Shown: positions 1-10,061 of the stretch, piece by piece
How positions within the stretch are numbered: position 1 is the first letter of the stretch
Layout: the number at the start of each line of letters is the position of its first letter
From: Micropterix aruncella
Lineage: Eukaryota; Arthropoda; Insecta; Lepidoptera; Micropterigidae
DNA length: 64,000 bases
Assembly: GCA_944548615.1 (NCBI GenBank)
Contig: OX155973.1
Coordinates: 2,622,215 to 2,686,214 of the forward strand
Reading direction: 5' to 3'
The notes under the pieces: generated by a model
Told to the model about the DNA's origin: nothing
The model's input: the letters and a program-made list of their open reading frames with translations, nothing else
Database searches by the model: none
Position numbers and translations under genes: made by a program

Positions 1-463
1 AAAGGCTTGGTGCTTGCCAAAAGGCGCCTAAGTTGTTCCTCACATAAAATGACTATAGAAAAAGAGCTTTACCAGTCTACTGAGATTTTCCGCATATTCA
101 AAAAGTTCTAGCGATGATTCGACGCTAACGTTTCTCCCGGGTTTGCGCAGCATCCTCCATGATATACAAGATATACGGAGACTGAGTGCAAATGTGGCAC
201 ATTTTGGGCTCTCAGGGGTGAGTAATATAATAATAGTATAATAACAATCATGTAATCTTGAAGCAGGCATGTTTCAAGTTTGTATGGCGGCGCAGGTCAT
301 CATTAAATGATCTTTATTTTTATGTTTATATGAAGTGAATCGAGAATAGTTTATTTATTAATTTAATATTTCTTTATTTAATACTTATGCAAAAAAGTAG
401 TTATATTGTCACCGAAGAAAATAAATTATACATTATAAAAGAACAGCATAAAATTGACACAGC

Positions 464-690
464 TTAACCCTTCAGGCCTCGGCCCATCAGCCGTTTGACT
501 AGTTGATGTCCCAAAAAAAAATTAGTAAAAATTAGTAAAAAAATTGAATTATGACACTGTCTCACCAAAACATTAATTACTGCCAAACCAATGTACCCAT
601 AATTAAAATAAAACAAATTAAATTAAAACGGGGCCGTCACGCTGAATCGTGTTGTGGCCGATATCGGCCAATTGGGGCTCTAGGGGTTAA
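464..690. mobile_element. piggyBac-type MITE, copy 1
   Basis: The 227-bp segment begins with TTAACCC and ends with GGGGTTAA, so TTAA target sites flank imperfect inverted ends (CCCTTCAGGCCTC against CCCCTAGAGCCCC). TTAA duplication with CCC/GGG termini is characteristic of the piggyBac superfamily. There is no coding sequence, so it is a non-autonomous derivative. A close second copy lies at 9794-10047 and shares the interior, including a GGCCGATATCGGCC palindrome near the right end. Confidence 0.75.
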
Positions 691-1509
691 GTAACAAAGG
701 GGCACTATGCACATCTAACGGGTCTTCTTAGGCCTGTATCTAGAACCATAATTATGGTGTAAAAAACATAAATTAATAGTATCATAATAATATTACGTGA
801 AAAGAAAAAAATAATAAGACAGAAAAGAAGGTAAAATATTTTTTTTATAATATAGCATATCCCTCCACCGTTTTATATCACAAATATATATATATTTTTT
901 TTTTATAGAAATAAATAATAAAATTCCCGACACATTATGTGATAAAGTTTAATTAATCCATAGAATGAATAAAATACATACATAGTTACAAAATATACAT
1001 TCGTAGATGCTAAGATTTTTTATCCGAATACTGTAATTCGTAGAAGTTTCATTTCTAAATGCAGGTATCCAATTTCTATTAGCCATCTGTTTCTTTTAAA
1101 TAAGTAGTAGACGTTTATTATTATTAATTATTGCAGTTAATTATATTATTAATGTATATTTACTATAAATATATGAAATAGAGACTGAAAATGTCTGTTC
1201 CAGTACTTAAACTGATTTGCCCATTTCAATGGAACAGTGGAAACTTTTCTGATTCGGAAACTTATCAAATTTTCGGCATTATTATTAGGCATTATTACAC
1301 ATTATTATGATACATCATTAGGAAGCCTATTTCGTCTAGTATTTTAAGGATACGACTTGGAAAACGAGGTGTCAAGCAATAATCTCTATATTTTTGAATA
1401 AATAAATCATATTTTTAAATCTCTTTCACTAAGTTATTTTAAAGAGACGTTGAAAAAAAACATTTTTTAATATCAGATTGAAATAAACAATTTGCTAGTT
1501 AGAAGAAGG
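691..1509. other. AT-rich non-coding stretch
   Basis: No open frame, repeat family or RNA gene is recognised. It contains long A/T runs and TA-rich simple sequence. It would lie downstream of, or in the next intron of, the minus-strand gene whose exon ends at 1519. Confidence 0.5.
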
Positions 1510-1518
1510 TTAATTTAC

Positions 1519-1657
1519 TTGTCTGACGAGTAATTCCAGGTCTTTGGAAGGGTTGTGCTCCTCATCAGGCTGGCCGGTTTGTGCACCAGTTCCGGAACCC
1601 AGACGACCTGCAGATCCACCACTGCCGCGTGACCGAGGGCTTAAGGGCGATTGACAT
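1519..1657 (-). CDS. Probable host exon (Ser/Gly-rich then acidic segment)
   Basis: On the minus strand the sequence reads TTTTCTTGTTTCAG then 139 open bases, followed by a possible donor GTAAAT (1518-1513). One base completes a codon from the previous exon, then 46 full codons follow. The peptide starts CQSPLSPRSRGSGG, continues Gly/Ser-rich and ends acidic then hydrophobic (DEEHNPSKDLELLVRQ). If the donor is not used, the frame reads two more residues and stops at 1512-1510, making this a terminal exon. The entry phase fits exactly the exit phase of the exon at 6906-7107: AG from that exon plus A from this one gives an Arg codon. GC content and codon use differ from the AT-rich surroundings. 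I do not recognise the protein; the composition suggests a flexible linker in a larger intracellular protein. That part is inference. Confidence 0.6.
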
Positions 1658-2117
1658 CTGAAACAAGAAAATATTCATTCATATGAAATCGAAGACTATC
1701 GCGGTTATTTGACATTAACAAGTAAATATATTAAAAGGAATAAAAAACACAATTGCTGTTACAAAAAGTAAACTAATGAATATATAATTATTTTTATTAC
1801 GTTCTTTATGACATATTTGTGGCTTATGTATCTATCCATATAGATACATATATATTGTCAGAATGTACTCAATCAGACCTTTCATTTGACGCGAAACTCG
1901 ATATATTAAAGATAATTTATTGACATTTGGAGATTTGGACATTTAGGCAACTATTTACTTGACATTTAGACAGTTAATGTAACCTATGACACTCAGGATG
2001 ACATAACGATTCTAACAATACTACATACTTCTAAATCGCTTCGAGTGTTTAGAAGTTAAGGTGGAATAAAGAAACGGAAAACATACATAGATGACTACTG
2101 AACACATTACAATCCTT

Positions 2118-2530
2118 TTTTAACACGCTTTTATTAGGTCGACCTGTATGTAACTAACTATGTAATGGAATCTAAGGTAACTATTTTAACCATCTTCCAA
2201 GGATCGTAGCGTCATGAAAATTGGCAGCTGTATGTAGTTCTGATGACAATACAATAATATGGTACTGTCGAACTGATCTGATGATGGAGTCTGAAGATAT
2301 GAACTGGAACTTCATGATGGAACATCGTATCATAGCTGTGTTTGGACTTGTTAGAAAAGTTTTGGAATGAACTTTGACCACGATTAGGTTTCAAGGTCTG
2401 ATGATGAAGCCGGAAGATAGGCACTGGCATTCCATGATGGAATATCGTATCATAGCCGTGTGTATGTGAATATCGTATCATAGCCCAAAAGCGTGTTTTT
2501 AGTGTTTTTTTTTTTAAACTATTAATTTAT
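2118..2530 (-). repeat. Family T2 interspersed repeat, copy 1
   Basis: The segment has short inverted ends (AACACGCTTTTATTAG on the left, AAAAGCGTGTTTTTAGTG on the right). It is closely matched in opposite orientation at 28085-28518, including the flanking AAACTATTAATTTATTA. The interior carries CATGATGGAA and TATCGTATCATAGC motifs repeated two or three times. Open frames here are short and not conserved between copies. It is probably a non-autonomous DNA element; the superfamily is not determined. Confidence 0.6.
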
Positions 2531-3122
2531 TATTGGGCAGAATGAATTTACTGTGTGGATTTTGTAGCAACCTTACTACAAACTTCTTGCGGCAAATTCG
2601 TTTTTAACAAATTTATAATATTAATGTATGCTATGATCCAAACTAATAGGTGAATGTATAGAAACTCTTTAAAAGATTGCACTGGATAAAAAAAATGGTA
2701 GATTGAGGATTTTATTACTAAATTTAGTGACTTTTTTGGCCTTTAAGACAAAGGACAATCGGCACTTTTGTATGAAAGGTGGGTGTACCCAGAGTGTAAC
2801 AAATATACATATATTATTTAATTACTATTCATGACTATTTTCACCTCCTTTTTAGTAATTATTAAGGCTTTTTATTTGGTATTTAGATTTTTTCAGGTCT
2901 TTTCAGGTTTTATAGGTGACCTTTTTTTAGGTCCTGTAAAAACTGCAAGTTCTTAAAACACAGAGGAACCCTCTGGACATACTTATTTAACCATAAAAAT
3001 CCCTTGGTGAAAATGTTTTCAGCACACTCATTATTTGGCCCTTGTCATGATCGACCTACCTTCTTTTTCAAACGTTATTTAACAAGTTGAATGCGTGTAT
3101 TATAATTCCAGGTCGATCCCCT
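2531..3122. other. AT-rich non-coding stretch
   Basis: No gene or recognised repeat is seen. The segment ends at the target-site duplication of the family A copy that starts at 3134. Confidence 0.4.
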
Positions 3123-3133
3123 TTGCTGAAACT

Positions 3134-3702
3134 AACAGAGGTTTGATTCCCAGGGGACACTGGGTCAACCAGTCTCCCCTGGGAATCAAACCTCTGGCGC
3201 TCCTGGACGGTCTGCGCACCGAGCGGCGCAAGCCAATCGACTGTGCTCTCCGACTAACAATCGGGGGAGTCTGGGAACTGTATTGTTTCCTATAGAGCGG
3301 GGGTGGTTGTCTACCTTACGGCGACTGTTCTTGAAATGACCATTGGCCATCCGATCCCGGTTCAGAGTCGGGCAAAGGACGCCTTGGTCCGCGATAGATT
3401 CGGTTCACACCGTTTCACCGCTTCGTAAGGGAGAGGACAGCGCAAGCGACCTCGAACTCGGAACCAATCGAGAGACCGGAGAAATCTGGTCACAATTGGA
3501 AGCAAGGGCGCGAGGGTCGGCCCGCCAGGTAACACTGGCTATCTCGCGGTAAGGCGTTGGCTTCTTGCGGGTTGTGATGTAGCTGGACGTTGGATTTGTT
3601 TCGTCCAAAGTCTTCTACGTTCACTGCAGGGCGACAGAACGAAAAAAAATCGTTAAAACGTCCTGTGGTGACGGGCTCGCCCGTTGTAGTTGACACCGCA
3701 AG
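3134..3702 (+). repeat. Family A retroposon-like repeat, copy A1 (5' truncated, inverted tip)
   Basis: The copy is flanked by an 11-bp duplication TTGCTGAAACT (3123-3133 and 3703-3713). It contains the family core: TTTCCTATAGAGCGGGGG, a CGCGATAGATTCGG block, a CGCTTCGTAAGGGAGAGGAC block, and the 3' hairpin ACGGGCTCGCCCGT. The first bases are an inverted copy of the element's own sequence: 3137-3163 pairs with 3169-3195. Short open frames on both strands recur in other copies but shift between copies, so I do not treat them as genes. Confidence 0.75.
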
Positions 3703-4103
3703 TTGCTGAAACTTTTTATTTGCATTATAGGTTCCTTTTGGTCTATATTACTCTTATTATGATTCTGTTTTGCAATATTTCTTTTTTTTCTATTGAAAAT
3801 CCAGAGTCCGTCGAGCCTTCCTTGACGCTTAGGCGAGAAGTGAGGTCCTTTCGAGAGCGCTGGAAGTGGTGGCGAGTATCTGAAGTAAAAGGGCCCGCCG
3901 TCTACGTGACGGCGGCCGCGCCAGTGAGGGAACCACTAGCGCCAACGACCTGACGGCGGACGCACTCAACGTTTTAATGTTGAGGTCCAACACTATCGAA
4001 GAGTGTTTCCTATCACAAATATTACAAAAGATAAACTAAGAAATACAACCTCTGTGGAAAAAGTTGAAGCCGTGCGTGCCTAGATAAAAAAATATTAGCA
4101 AAA

Positions 4104-4988
4104 TGTCTTGCCACATGTAAGCGTTCACCTTACCACCCATTTATTTATTTATTGATTTAGTAACACATCTAGTTAACAATAATGTCATATTTGTAAGTAA
4201 GATGTTAGCAAGAAATTGATGCGACATTATTTTTAATGTTTGACACAGTCGCCTAACTAGACCTAGGCCTGTTCTAAGGCAGACTTTTAATGATTAGATA
4301 TTAAGTGTGCACTGTCAACTTAAACTATATGTTAGTACTTATTTTTAAATCGACGAATATGAAACTATAAATATTTACGCATATACAAATATAGATACTC
4401 ATATACATCTATAGATAAAATATATATCCATATATGCACACATACACATACATATATGTATACGAAAATAATAATAAAACCAAATTAAATAAAAATAAAA
4501 AAAGTATATTATATATTAATTACACATTGATATAACGTTTACATACCTATAATAGTCATTTAAAATTATCATGGTAAAAACCAAATACTAAATACTATCA
4601 TTCAAAATACACCAGTCAGCATATTCCCTAAACCGTCCCTAGCCACGTCCAACAACCAATCGTCCAACAACCAATCGGTTAGTGATGTTTTAAAAGTGGA
4701 TGTGTTCTCACTACTTTTAATTGCTTCGGGAAGATTGTTGTACATTCTAGGGCCAATGAACGTGAAATGGCATTGGCCAAATTCACTCCCCACTCCCCAT
4801 AAAATATGAGATACGAAATTCCAGTTTTAGATTCTCTATTTCACCTCTTTAAAGATCTTGGCCTTTCCAGAAAAATAATCAACTCTTTCTTAGAAAAATT
4901 ATCTAAAACTGCGATTTGCGCATCTCAAATTCTATGGCTTCGAAGGGGGAGTGAATGGGTGGTAAGGTGAACGCTCACATGTGGCAAG
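4104..4988. mobile_element. Palindromic DNA element split by a LINE fragment
   Basis: The outer arms are inverted repeats: 4104-4138 (GTCTTGCCACATGTAAGCG onward) matches the reverse complement of 4954-4988. After the LINE fragment ends near 4780, the left arm resumes (TTCACTCCCC, then GAGATACGAAATTCCAGTTT) and again matches the right arm. The element was therefore a long foldback or MITE with arms over 80 bp before insertion. No terminal duplication is clear, so class is uncertain. Confidence 0.6.
4139..4792 (-). pseudogene. LINE 3' end (L2/CR1-like) inside the palindrome
   Basis: The minus strand encodes a fragment with CHFTFIGPRMYNNLPEAI (4695-4770), the conserved block just before the end of many insect L2/CR1-type reverse transcriptase ORFs, followed by a degenerate WLLD repeat. 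The 3' UTR runs left to a TTTATTTATTTA tail (on + strand) at 4139. A second copy of this 3' UTR lies at 50632-50985 in the opposite orientation, which defines the element independently of coding content. It is 5' truncated and has no catalytic motifs left. Confidence 0.65.
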
Positions 4989-5394
4989 ACAGCTGTCCTA
5001 AACCTACCACAGCCGGTTCGTAAGTCCGGAATCCACTGCTCACCCCCCAGAAGTGTAAAAAAAAAATAGTATGATGGGCCCGACTCCGGTCGGTGAATTC
5101 CATGGCAGCTCCGTTTGTATTTATTTATATATATTCTACGAAGAACTTAAATATTTTCCCAGATAGAAACAGCCAACTTCCACCGGGTGAAGATGAACAG
5201 CGAAGCCGTTCCGGGTGACAGCATTTGCGAGATCATGGTATTTATTTAATTTGTACTCGTATTTTGGGATATTTAATTCCCATGGAACAGTTAATTCTAC
5301 TATAACAGCCATCTTCCAAGATAAAGAGTAAAGAGTTATATGTGGACGAAGGGCTGTGCATCTATTGTTTTCAAATTTGGAATACGTATTTTGT

Positions 5395-5902
5395 CAAGGA
5401 TATTCAGTCGCTGAAAGGAGCGCAGAGACGTTTCACCAAATTCCCAAGGGAATTGAGGCATATGGGATAAAAGGAGGGGCTCAGCGTAGAAACTGCCCAC
5501 ACTACGGCCAAGCGAAAGCTTGATGGAGGCCTGCTCGAGATTTATAAGGTGCTACAACGACATTATAACTACAGGAACTCCCTAACATCCTCCTCCTAAC
5601 GACCTCCACCTTAGTGTCAATATCAATCTTCGTAGAAATATTATTTTTTCTGGGCAGCTTTGCTGATTCGTCCAGACCAGATGTTTTAAAGCTAGTCATA
5701 AACAATATTAACAATTTTTTAGGATAAAATCTAATCTGTTTTTAAATTGATTGACAGAGCTTGCACTAATCACTTCAAATGGTCGTTTATTCCACTTTAT
5801 TTTGCAGAATGTTCTTAAGACGATTAGATTTAGATTTTGCATGCTCGAGTTGTTTGCTGTGACCTCGAAGATGATGTTGATATTCAAGAATAGGTCTCCC
5901 AT
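5395..5902. pseudogene. CR1-like LINE remnants in opposite orientations
   Basis: Two small blocks resemble the C-terminal part of CR1-type ORF2. On +, 5395-5550 reads LKGAQRRFTKFPRELR and later GLLEIYKVLQ, like the QRRFTK...RGDLIE.YKIL block. On -, 5708-5902 reads FEVISASSVNQFKNRLD, like the final VVEASSVN.FKNRLD block. The pieces are therefore not one collinear copy. Both are too degraded to be functional. Confidence 0.5.
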
Positions 5903-5917
5903 ATGCCTTGTCTTCTT

Positions 5918-6611
5918 CTTCTTAAAGTGCCATCTCCTATGGGATGTCAGTGGTCATTATGGCCACTTGGGCCCATGATGTTGCGGCGCAGAACAACTCG
6001 GTCGTGCTTGAGTTGAACCATTCAACGAGCTCTTTCTTCTTCGGCCAGGTCTTCGGCGGCCTTTTATCATTCCTTGCAGGATCAATTGGAGAAGGTGGGA
6101 TTTGTTACCATGCATAATGTGACCCATGTATTGTAATTTCCTTCTCTTTATGGTCTTCAGTAATTCCAATCCTTTGTGCATTCTTTGCAGCACTATCTCA
6201 TTTGTGAATATCCGTCCAAGATATTTTCAGTATTCTCCTGTAAATCCACATTTCGAAAGCTTTTAATTTTTTGCACAAAGTCTGGGTTAAAGTCCACGCT
6301 TCTACTCCATACAGGATAACTGAAAATATGTAACACTGCACCAGACGGCATCTAGTGAAGAGTTTGAGACTACGGTTGCAGAAGAGTTGGCTAATTTTGA
6401 TAAACGCAGCTCTAGCTTGTTCGATGCAACATCTGACTTCTACACTATGGTCTTCTTGATCATTCACAAGACAGCCAAGGTATTTATATTGGCGAACCCT
6501 CTCCAAAGGTTGGTTCTTGATGTGGAGAGTGGCAGCTGACGATGTACGTCCGACAACCATGAACTTGGTATTCTTGATGTTTATATATGCCTTGTGGATC
6601 TCAATAAACAC
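5918..6611 (-). pseudogene. RTE-like LINE, C-terminal reverse transcriptase fragment
   Basis: The minus strand gives KNTKFMVVGRTSS, QYKYLGCLVND, then FSVILYGVEAWTLTQ, FEMWIYRRILKISWTD and RKLQYMGHIM, a familiar order for the thumb and C-terminal region of RTE-type LINE ORFs in insects (established family knowledge). A stop separates 6198-6611 from 5957-6193, but the second part continues the same alignment (LQRMHKGLELLKTIKRRKLQ). The 3' end near 5918 runs into an AAG-rich tail. Catalytic residues lie upstream and are missing. It sits in the presumed intron of the host gene. Confidence 0.7.
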
Positions 6612-6643
6612 CTCTATTGACAGATGTTGGAAAGCCTTCTTTA

Positions 6644-6836
6644 TCAGATATTGGCTCTTTTAGCGACTGTAACTATGTGTTTTTTAAATTTGGGATCATC
6701 GTTAATTGTTATTCCAAGATATTTTTGTTGCTTAACTGCTTCCAATTGGGCATTTGCCAGAGAATATTGCCTGTTGGGGTTGCTTTTTCTATTATGAAGC
6801 ACTACACATTTCTCAGTGTTTAAGGTAAGCAACCGA
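6644..6836 (-). pseudogene. CR1-like LINE fragment
   Basis: The minus strand reads LNTEKCVVLHNRKSNPN, then QQKYLGITINDDPKFKKHI, matching the block that follows the YADD/FADD catalytic motif of CR1 ORF2. The better preserved copy at 42534-43210 carries the same pattern (LNADKCTVLHIGKSNP). It abuts the RTE-like fragment on the left and lies 70 bp from the host exon on the right, in the same strand orientation. Confidence 0.6.
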
Positions 6837-6905
6837 TGTTTAATCCAATAATACATAATTAAAATAACACATGAATATAGAACTACTACATATACTTTCT
6901 CATAC

Positions 6906-7107
6906 CTGAGGGTGACGGAAGCGTTGGCGTTAGCACCGGCATTGGTGGCTGGCGACCTCATGTTGTTGATCCTTTCGATCAAGTCGTCTTTAAAGGATCT
7001 CGCGCGCCGTGCCAGCTTGTTGGCGCTGCGCAGCGAACCGCGGTGCCCCGACGAACCGGGTGCGCCCGAACCGGGGATTGCAACGGCCGCGATCTCCGTT
7101 TCCTCAT
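6906..7107 (-). CDS. Probable host exon (basic, ARRARSFKDDLIERI)
   Basis: The minus strand shows a strong acceptor (CTCTTCCTTCCACAG before 7107) and a strong donor (CTCAG then GTATGAG at 6905-6899). The 202 bases hold 66 full codons plus two bases at each end. The peptide runs EETEIAAVAIPGSGAPGSSG, a basic stretch with ANKLARRARSFKDDLIERI, NNMRSPATN and an Ala/Asn-rich end. GC content is far above the flanks. Its exit phase matches the entry phase of the exon at 1519-1657, and both are Ser/Gly-rich and charged, so they are plausibly consecutive exons across a 5.2-kb intron filled with LINE remnants. Protein identity is not recognised. The in-frame ATG within the exon (MRSP) is unlikely to be a start. 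Confidence 0.65.
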
Positions 7108-7534
7108 CTGTGGAAGGAAGAGATTTTGTTTCATTTTTTGTTATTTACACCTTATAACTAATGCAGAGCTGTGCCTACAGTATAAGACGGAAGACCTCCG
7201 CAGAGAGGCTGACATGATATTATTGCATCAAATAATACAAAATGACATTGACCACCTTCATTTGATAGAGAAATTGTCATTCTTTGTACCGCCCAGAATG
7301 GTTCGCTATCCGTACGTTTTAAGACTTCGTGTCAGCACTAACTACGCCCAAAACTCTATTATGAACCATTTTGATGACCACAAACAACGGTCGATTTCAA
7401 GATATCGGCATATTTTACATGACTCAATCTAAATTCAGCAAAGCTGTTCATAGCTCACTTGGCGACTAGGAAATCGGTACAAAATAGATATTTATATTTC
7501 TTTGAAAAAAAAGGACCAAAAACGTAACAAAACA
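7108..7534. other. Presumed intron, no recognised element
   Basis: The sequence upstream (minus strand) of the exon at 6906-7107 starts with its polypyrimidine tract. The + strand frame at 7043-7432 is a shadow of the exon plus intron and resembles no known family. Confidence 0.4.
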
Positions 7535-7720
7535 ATAATCTATATAAATAAAAAGGAAATGCTGTTCATTGGTAATACGTTGAACGGCTGAACCGATTTG
7601 GCTATATTTTTTTTTTAATGTTCATAATAGTCCAAATAAGGTCCTAACAGAAAGGACAATTGGAAAAATTGCCTGGACATTTGGAAATTCGAGAAAAACT
7701 GAAAGCGTTTTTTTCTACTC
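7535..7720 (+). repeat. Possible lepidopteran interspersed repeat end
   Basis: The stretch has CTATATAAATAAAAAGG, ATGCTGTTCATTGG and GAACGGCTGAACCGATTT in order, a pattern I associate with the 5' part of abundant non-autonomous elements in Lepidoptera. No right end or second copy is visible here, so the boundaries are guesses. Confidence 0.35.
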
Positions 7721-8189
7721 ACGATTCGAACGATGGATATATGTAATTATTTTTATGAGTAGGAATGACTTATTAGGTTGATACTTTTTTAGTTTTCATA
7801 ACTATCTCTCAGGATGGAAATATTTCAATCGAATGTATTTAATTGGAAATAAAATCTGGAAGATTTTGATAAAATCAGGAAAAAGCATTCCAGCCTAAAT
7901 TAACATAAAATTATTTTTTTCTACTTTTGTGTTGCTTTGCAATCTGTATAAAAAATGTAGTTATTTTATTTATATTCAAATTTATTAATTTCGGTATTGA
8001 TCTGTACTTTGAAATGTGCCAGAATGATGACTTCGTCCAGACACTGCTATACTTCGAAATGCCAAGATAAGATATCTTACTCGGAATGAACTGTAAAAAA
8101 ATAATACAACGGAAACAAGGAAACTCAACTTCACGTTACTCACATGTATTTTCCACCGATGTATCGGGGTCATTCTTTTTTCAGTCCAA

Positions 8190-8480
8190 CCAAAGCAACC
8201 ATAAGTTTGGGGGGGTGGAGTTTCTGTGGGGGGTAGATTGTGAGGGTTGTGAGAGGGTTAGGGCAGGGGGTTGGAGGAGGAGAGGGGTGTGGTTGGAGGG
8301 GGAAGGGGCGGAAATGGAAGGGGGGAGGGTGGATTTTAAAAAGAGGTGGTTGGTGAGGGGGAGGGTTCGATGGGTGAAGTTTGGGTAGGGGGTTGAGGGG
8401 GGGGGGGGGGGTTAGTATGATTGCCGGGAAAGTCTTGGGACGACACATCTGATTTTTTACTTTGTTTACATATTCCAATA
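8190..8480 (+). repeat. Family G compound repeat with G-rich core
   Basis: A G-rich, almost cytosine-free core (8207-8412) with many GGG runs is followed by the family motif GCCGGGAAAGTCTTGG. The same motif recurs at 18038, 46446, 62530 and, reversed, near 45820, 47910 and 56730. The core can form G-quadruplexes in principle. The proline-rich frame on the minus strand is a product of base composition. Confidence 0.6.
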
Positions 8481-9793
8481 GCTTTCCACAAATTCACAAA
8501 ACGATTACACACAAATTGAAATTTGGACAAGACAATGGGTTAGCAAGTATATAATATAAAAAAATCTTATATTCAATCTCTCTCCTTTTCTATCCTATCC
8601 TCTATTATTCTTCATCGCAATGTTTGAATTTGCGACTACAATATAATGTAATTCAATTTAATTCAATTAAATTTTATAACTTATATCAAATAAGGAATTA
8701 CTGTAAGATACTATGGTAGGAAACAATGAATCGGCCAATGAAACATTGTACCAACATTACTTGTAATAATTATTGAAGCGCTGTATGTTTCCCGGAGAAC
8801 AAATGAATAAATAAATGAGCTTAGCATTTGATAATCCAATAACTACTACAATCCGCAGTTTTTTTAACCTTTTTGAAACATGTTGGTTCCTCTATAATTC
8901 GCCGTTACTTCGTGTTTCAAACTCTGTAATTCGCCGTCCGTATAACTAATGCAAGCCAACTGACAACAAACACTTTAAAAAAGTTTGAGTACAAACGAAC
9001 ATAATTTGATAAGTGAAATATTTTAGAATTAATAAATAATGTATCAATCTAAAACAATGTAATATTGTAATGGTAATAAAAAATGTCCAATAATTTTCCA
9101 AATACCTTAGATTTTGAATAAAAAATATATTTTATTTTATTTTTTTAGTTCATTCATTTATTAAATTTTGAAACAGCAGATACCCTTCGTGTGGGTACTT
9201 TTGAGAAAACTTATACAGGATGAGTTTTAATTAACCAACATCCATAAGAGGGTGATCGGTATGAGGAAGTAAGAAACTTTTAATAAAATAAAAAAAAAAA
9301 AAAAAAACATGAAAATTAAAAAAAGAATTCAAAGAAATTCAAAAAAATCAAAATTATTTATTGAGTTCAAATTATGAGTACATTCAATTTACAAAAGTCT
9401 TAACCTAACAGCCTGTTCCAAGGTAGACAATTTATTTTAATTATCCTAAGAAATCTATAATATTATATTTATATAAATAAACAAAATCATACATAATGTA
9501 ACAGAAATATCTTAATTACCTTATAAAAATTCGTAGGAATATGTCATGAAAATTGTCAATATTATTTTATTTTAAAACATGATAAAAATTAATATATATT
9601 CATATATGTATTAATAAGTATTAATATACAAAATAAATTCAGAAAAATTAAAATAAAATTACATTTAGAAATAATCAATTTGTATTACTACATATACTAT
9701 TATGTTTTTATTATAAGATTCAACTATTTAATAAGGTGTTCAATGTATTTTTTGTTTTTTTTTATTATTTTTTTTTTATGAAGAACTTGACTG
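8481..9793. other. AT-rich non-coding stretch
   Basis: There are poly-A (9287-9306) and many A/T runs, but no gene and no repeated family that I could place. It ends at the TTAA of the second piggyBac-type MITE. Confidence 0.45.
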
Positions 9794-10047
9794 TTAACCC
9801 TTTAGGCCTCGGCCCCTCAGCCGATTGACAAGTTGATGTCCTAAATTTTTTTAGTAAAAATTAGTAAAAAAAATGAATTATGACACTGTCTCATCAAAAC
9901 ATTAATTACTGCCAAACCATTGTACCCATAATTAAAATAAAACACATAATAAAATAAAACAAATTAAATTAAAATAAAATTAAAACGGAGTCGTCACGCC
10001 GAATCAAGTTGTGGCCGATATCGGCCAATTGGGGATCTAGGGGTTAA
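9794..10047. mobile_element. piggyBac-type MITE, copy 2
   Basis: TTAA at 9794-9797 and 10044-10047 bounds a 254-bp segment matching 464-690 over its length in the same orientation. Ends are CCCTTTAGGCCTC and GATCTAGGGG. It differs by an extra AAAATAAAAC-type expansion in the middle. The identical orientation and shared interior show two insertions of one family. Confidence 0.75.
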
Positions 10048-10061
10048 ATAAAACTTTGACA

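Noticed and set aside
8170..8478. Proline-rich 102-codon frame opposite the G-rich tract
   Set aside because: Any frame through a C-only strand encodes proline; there is no start context or conservation.
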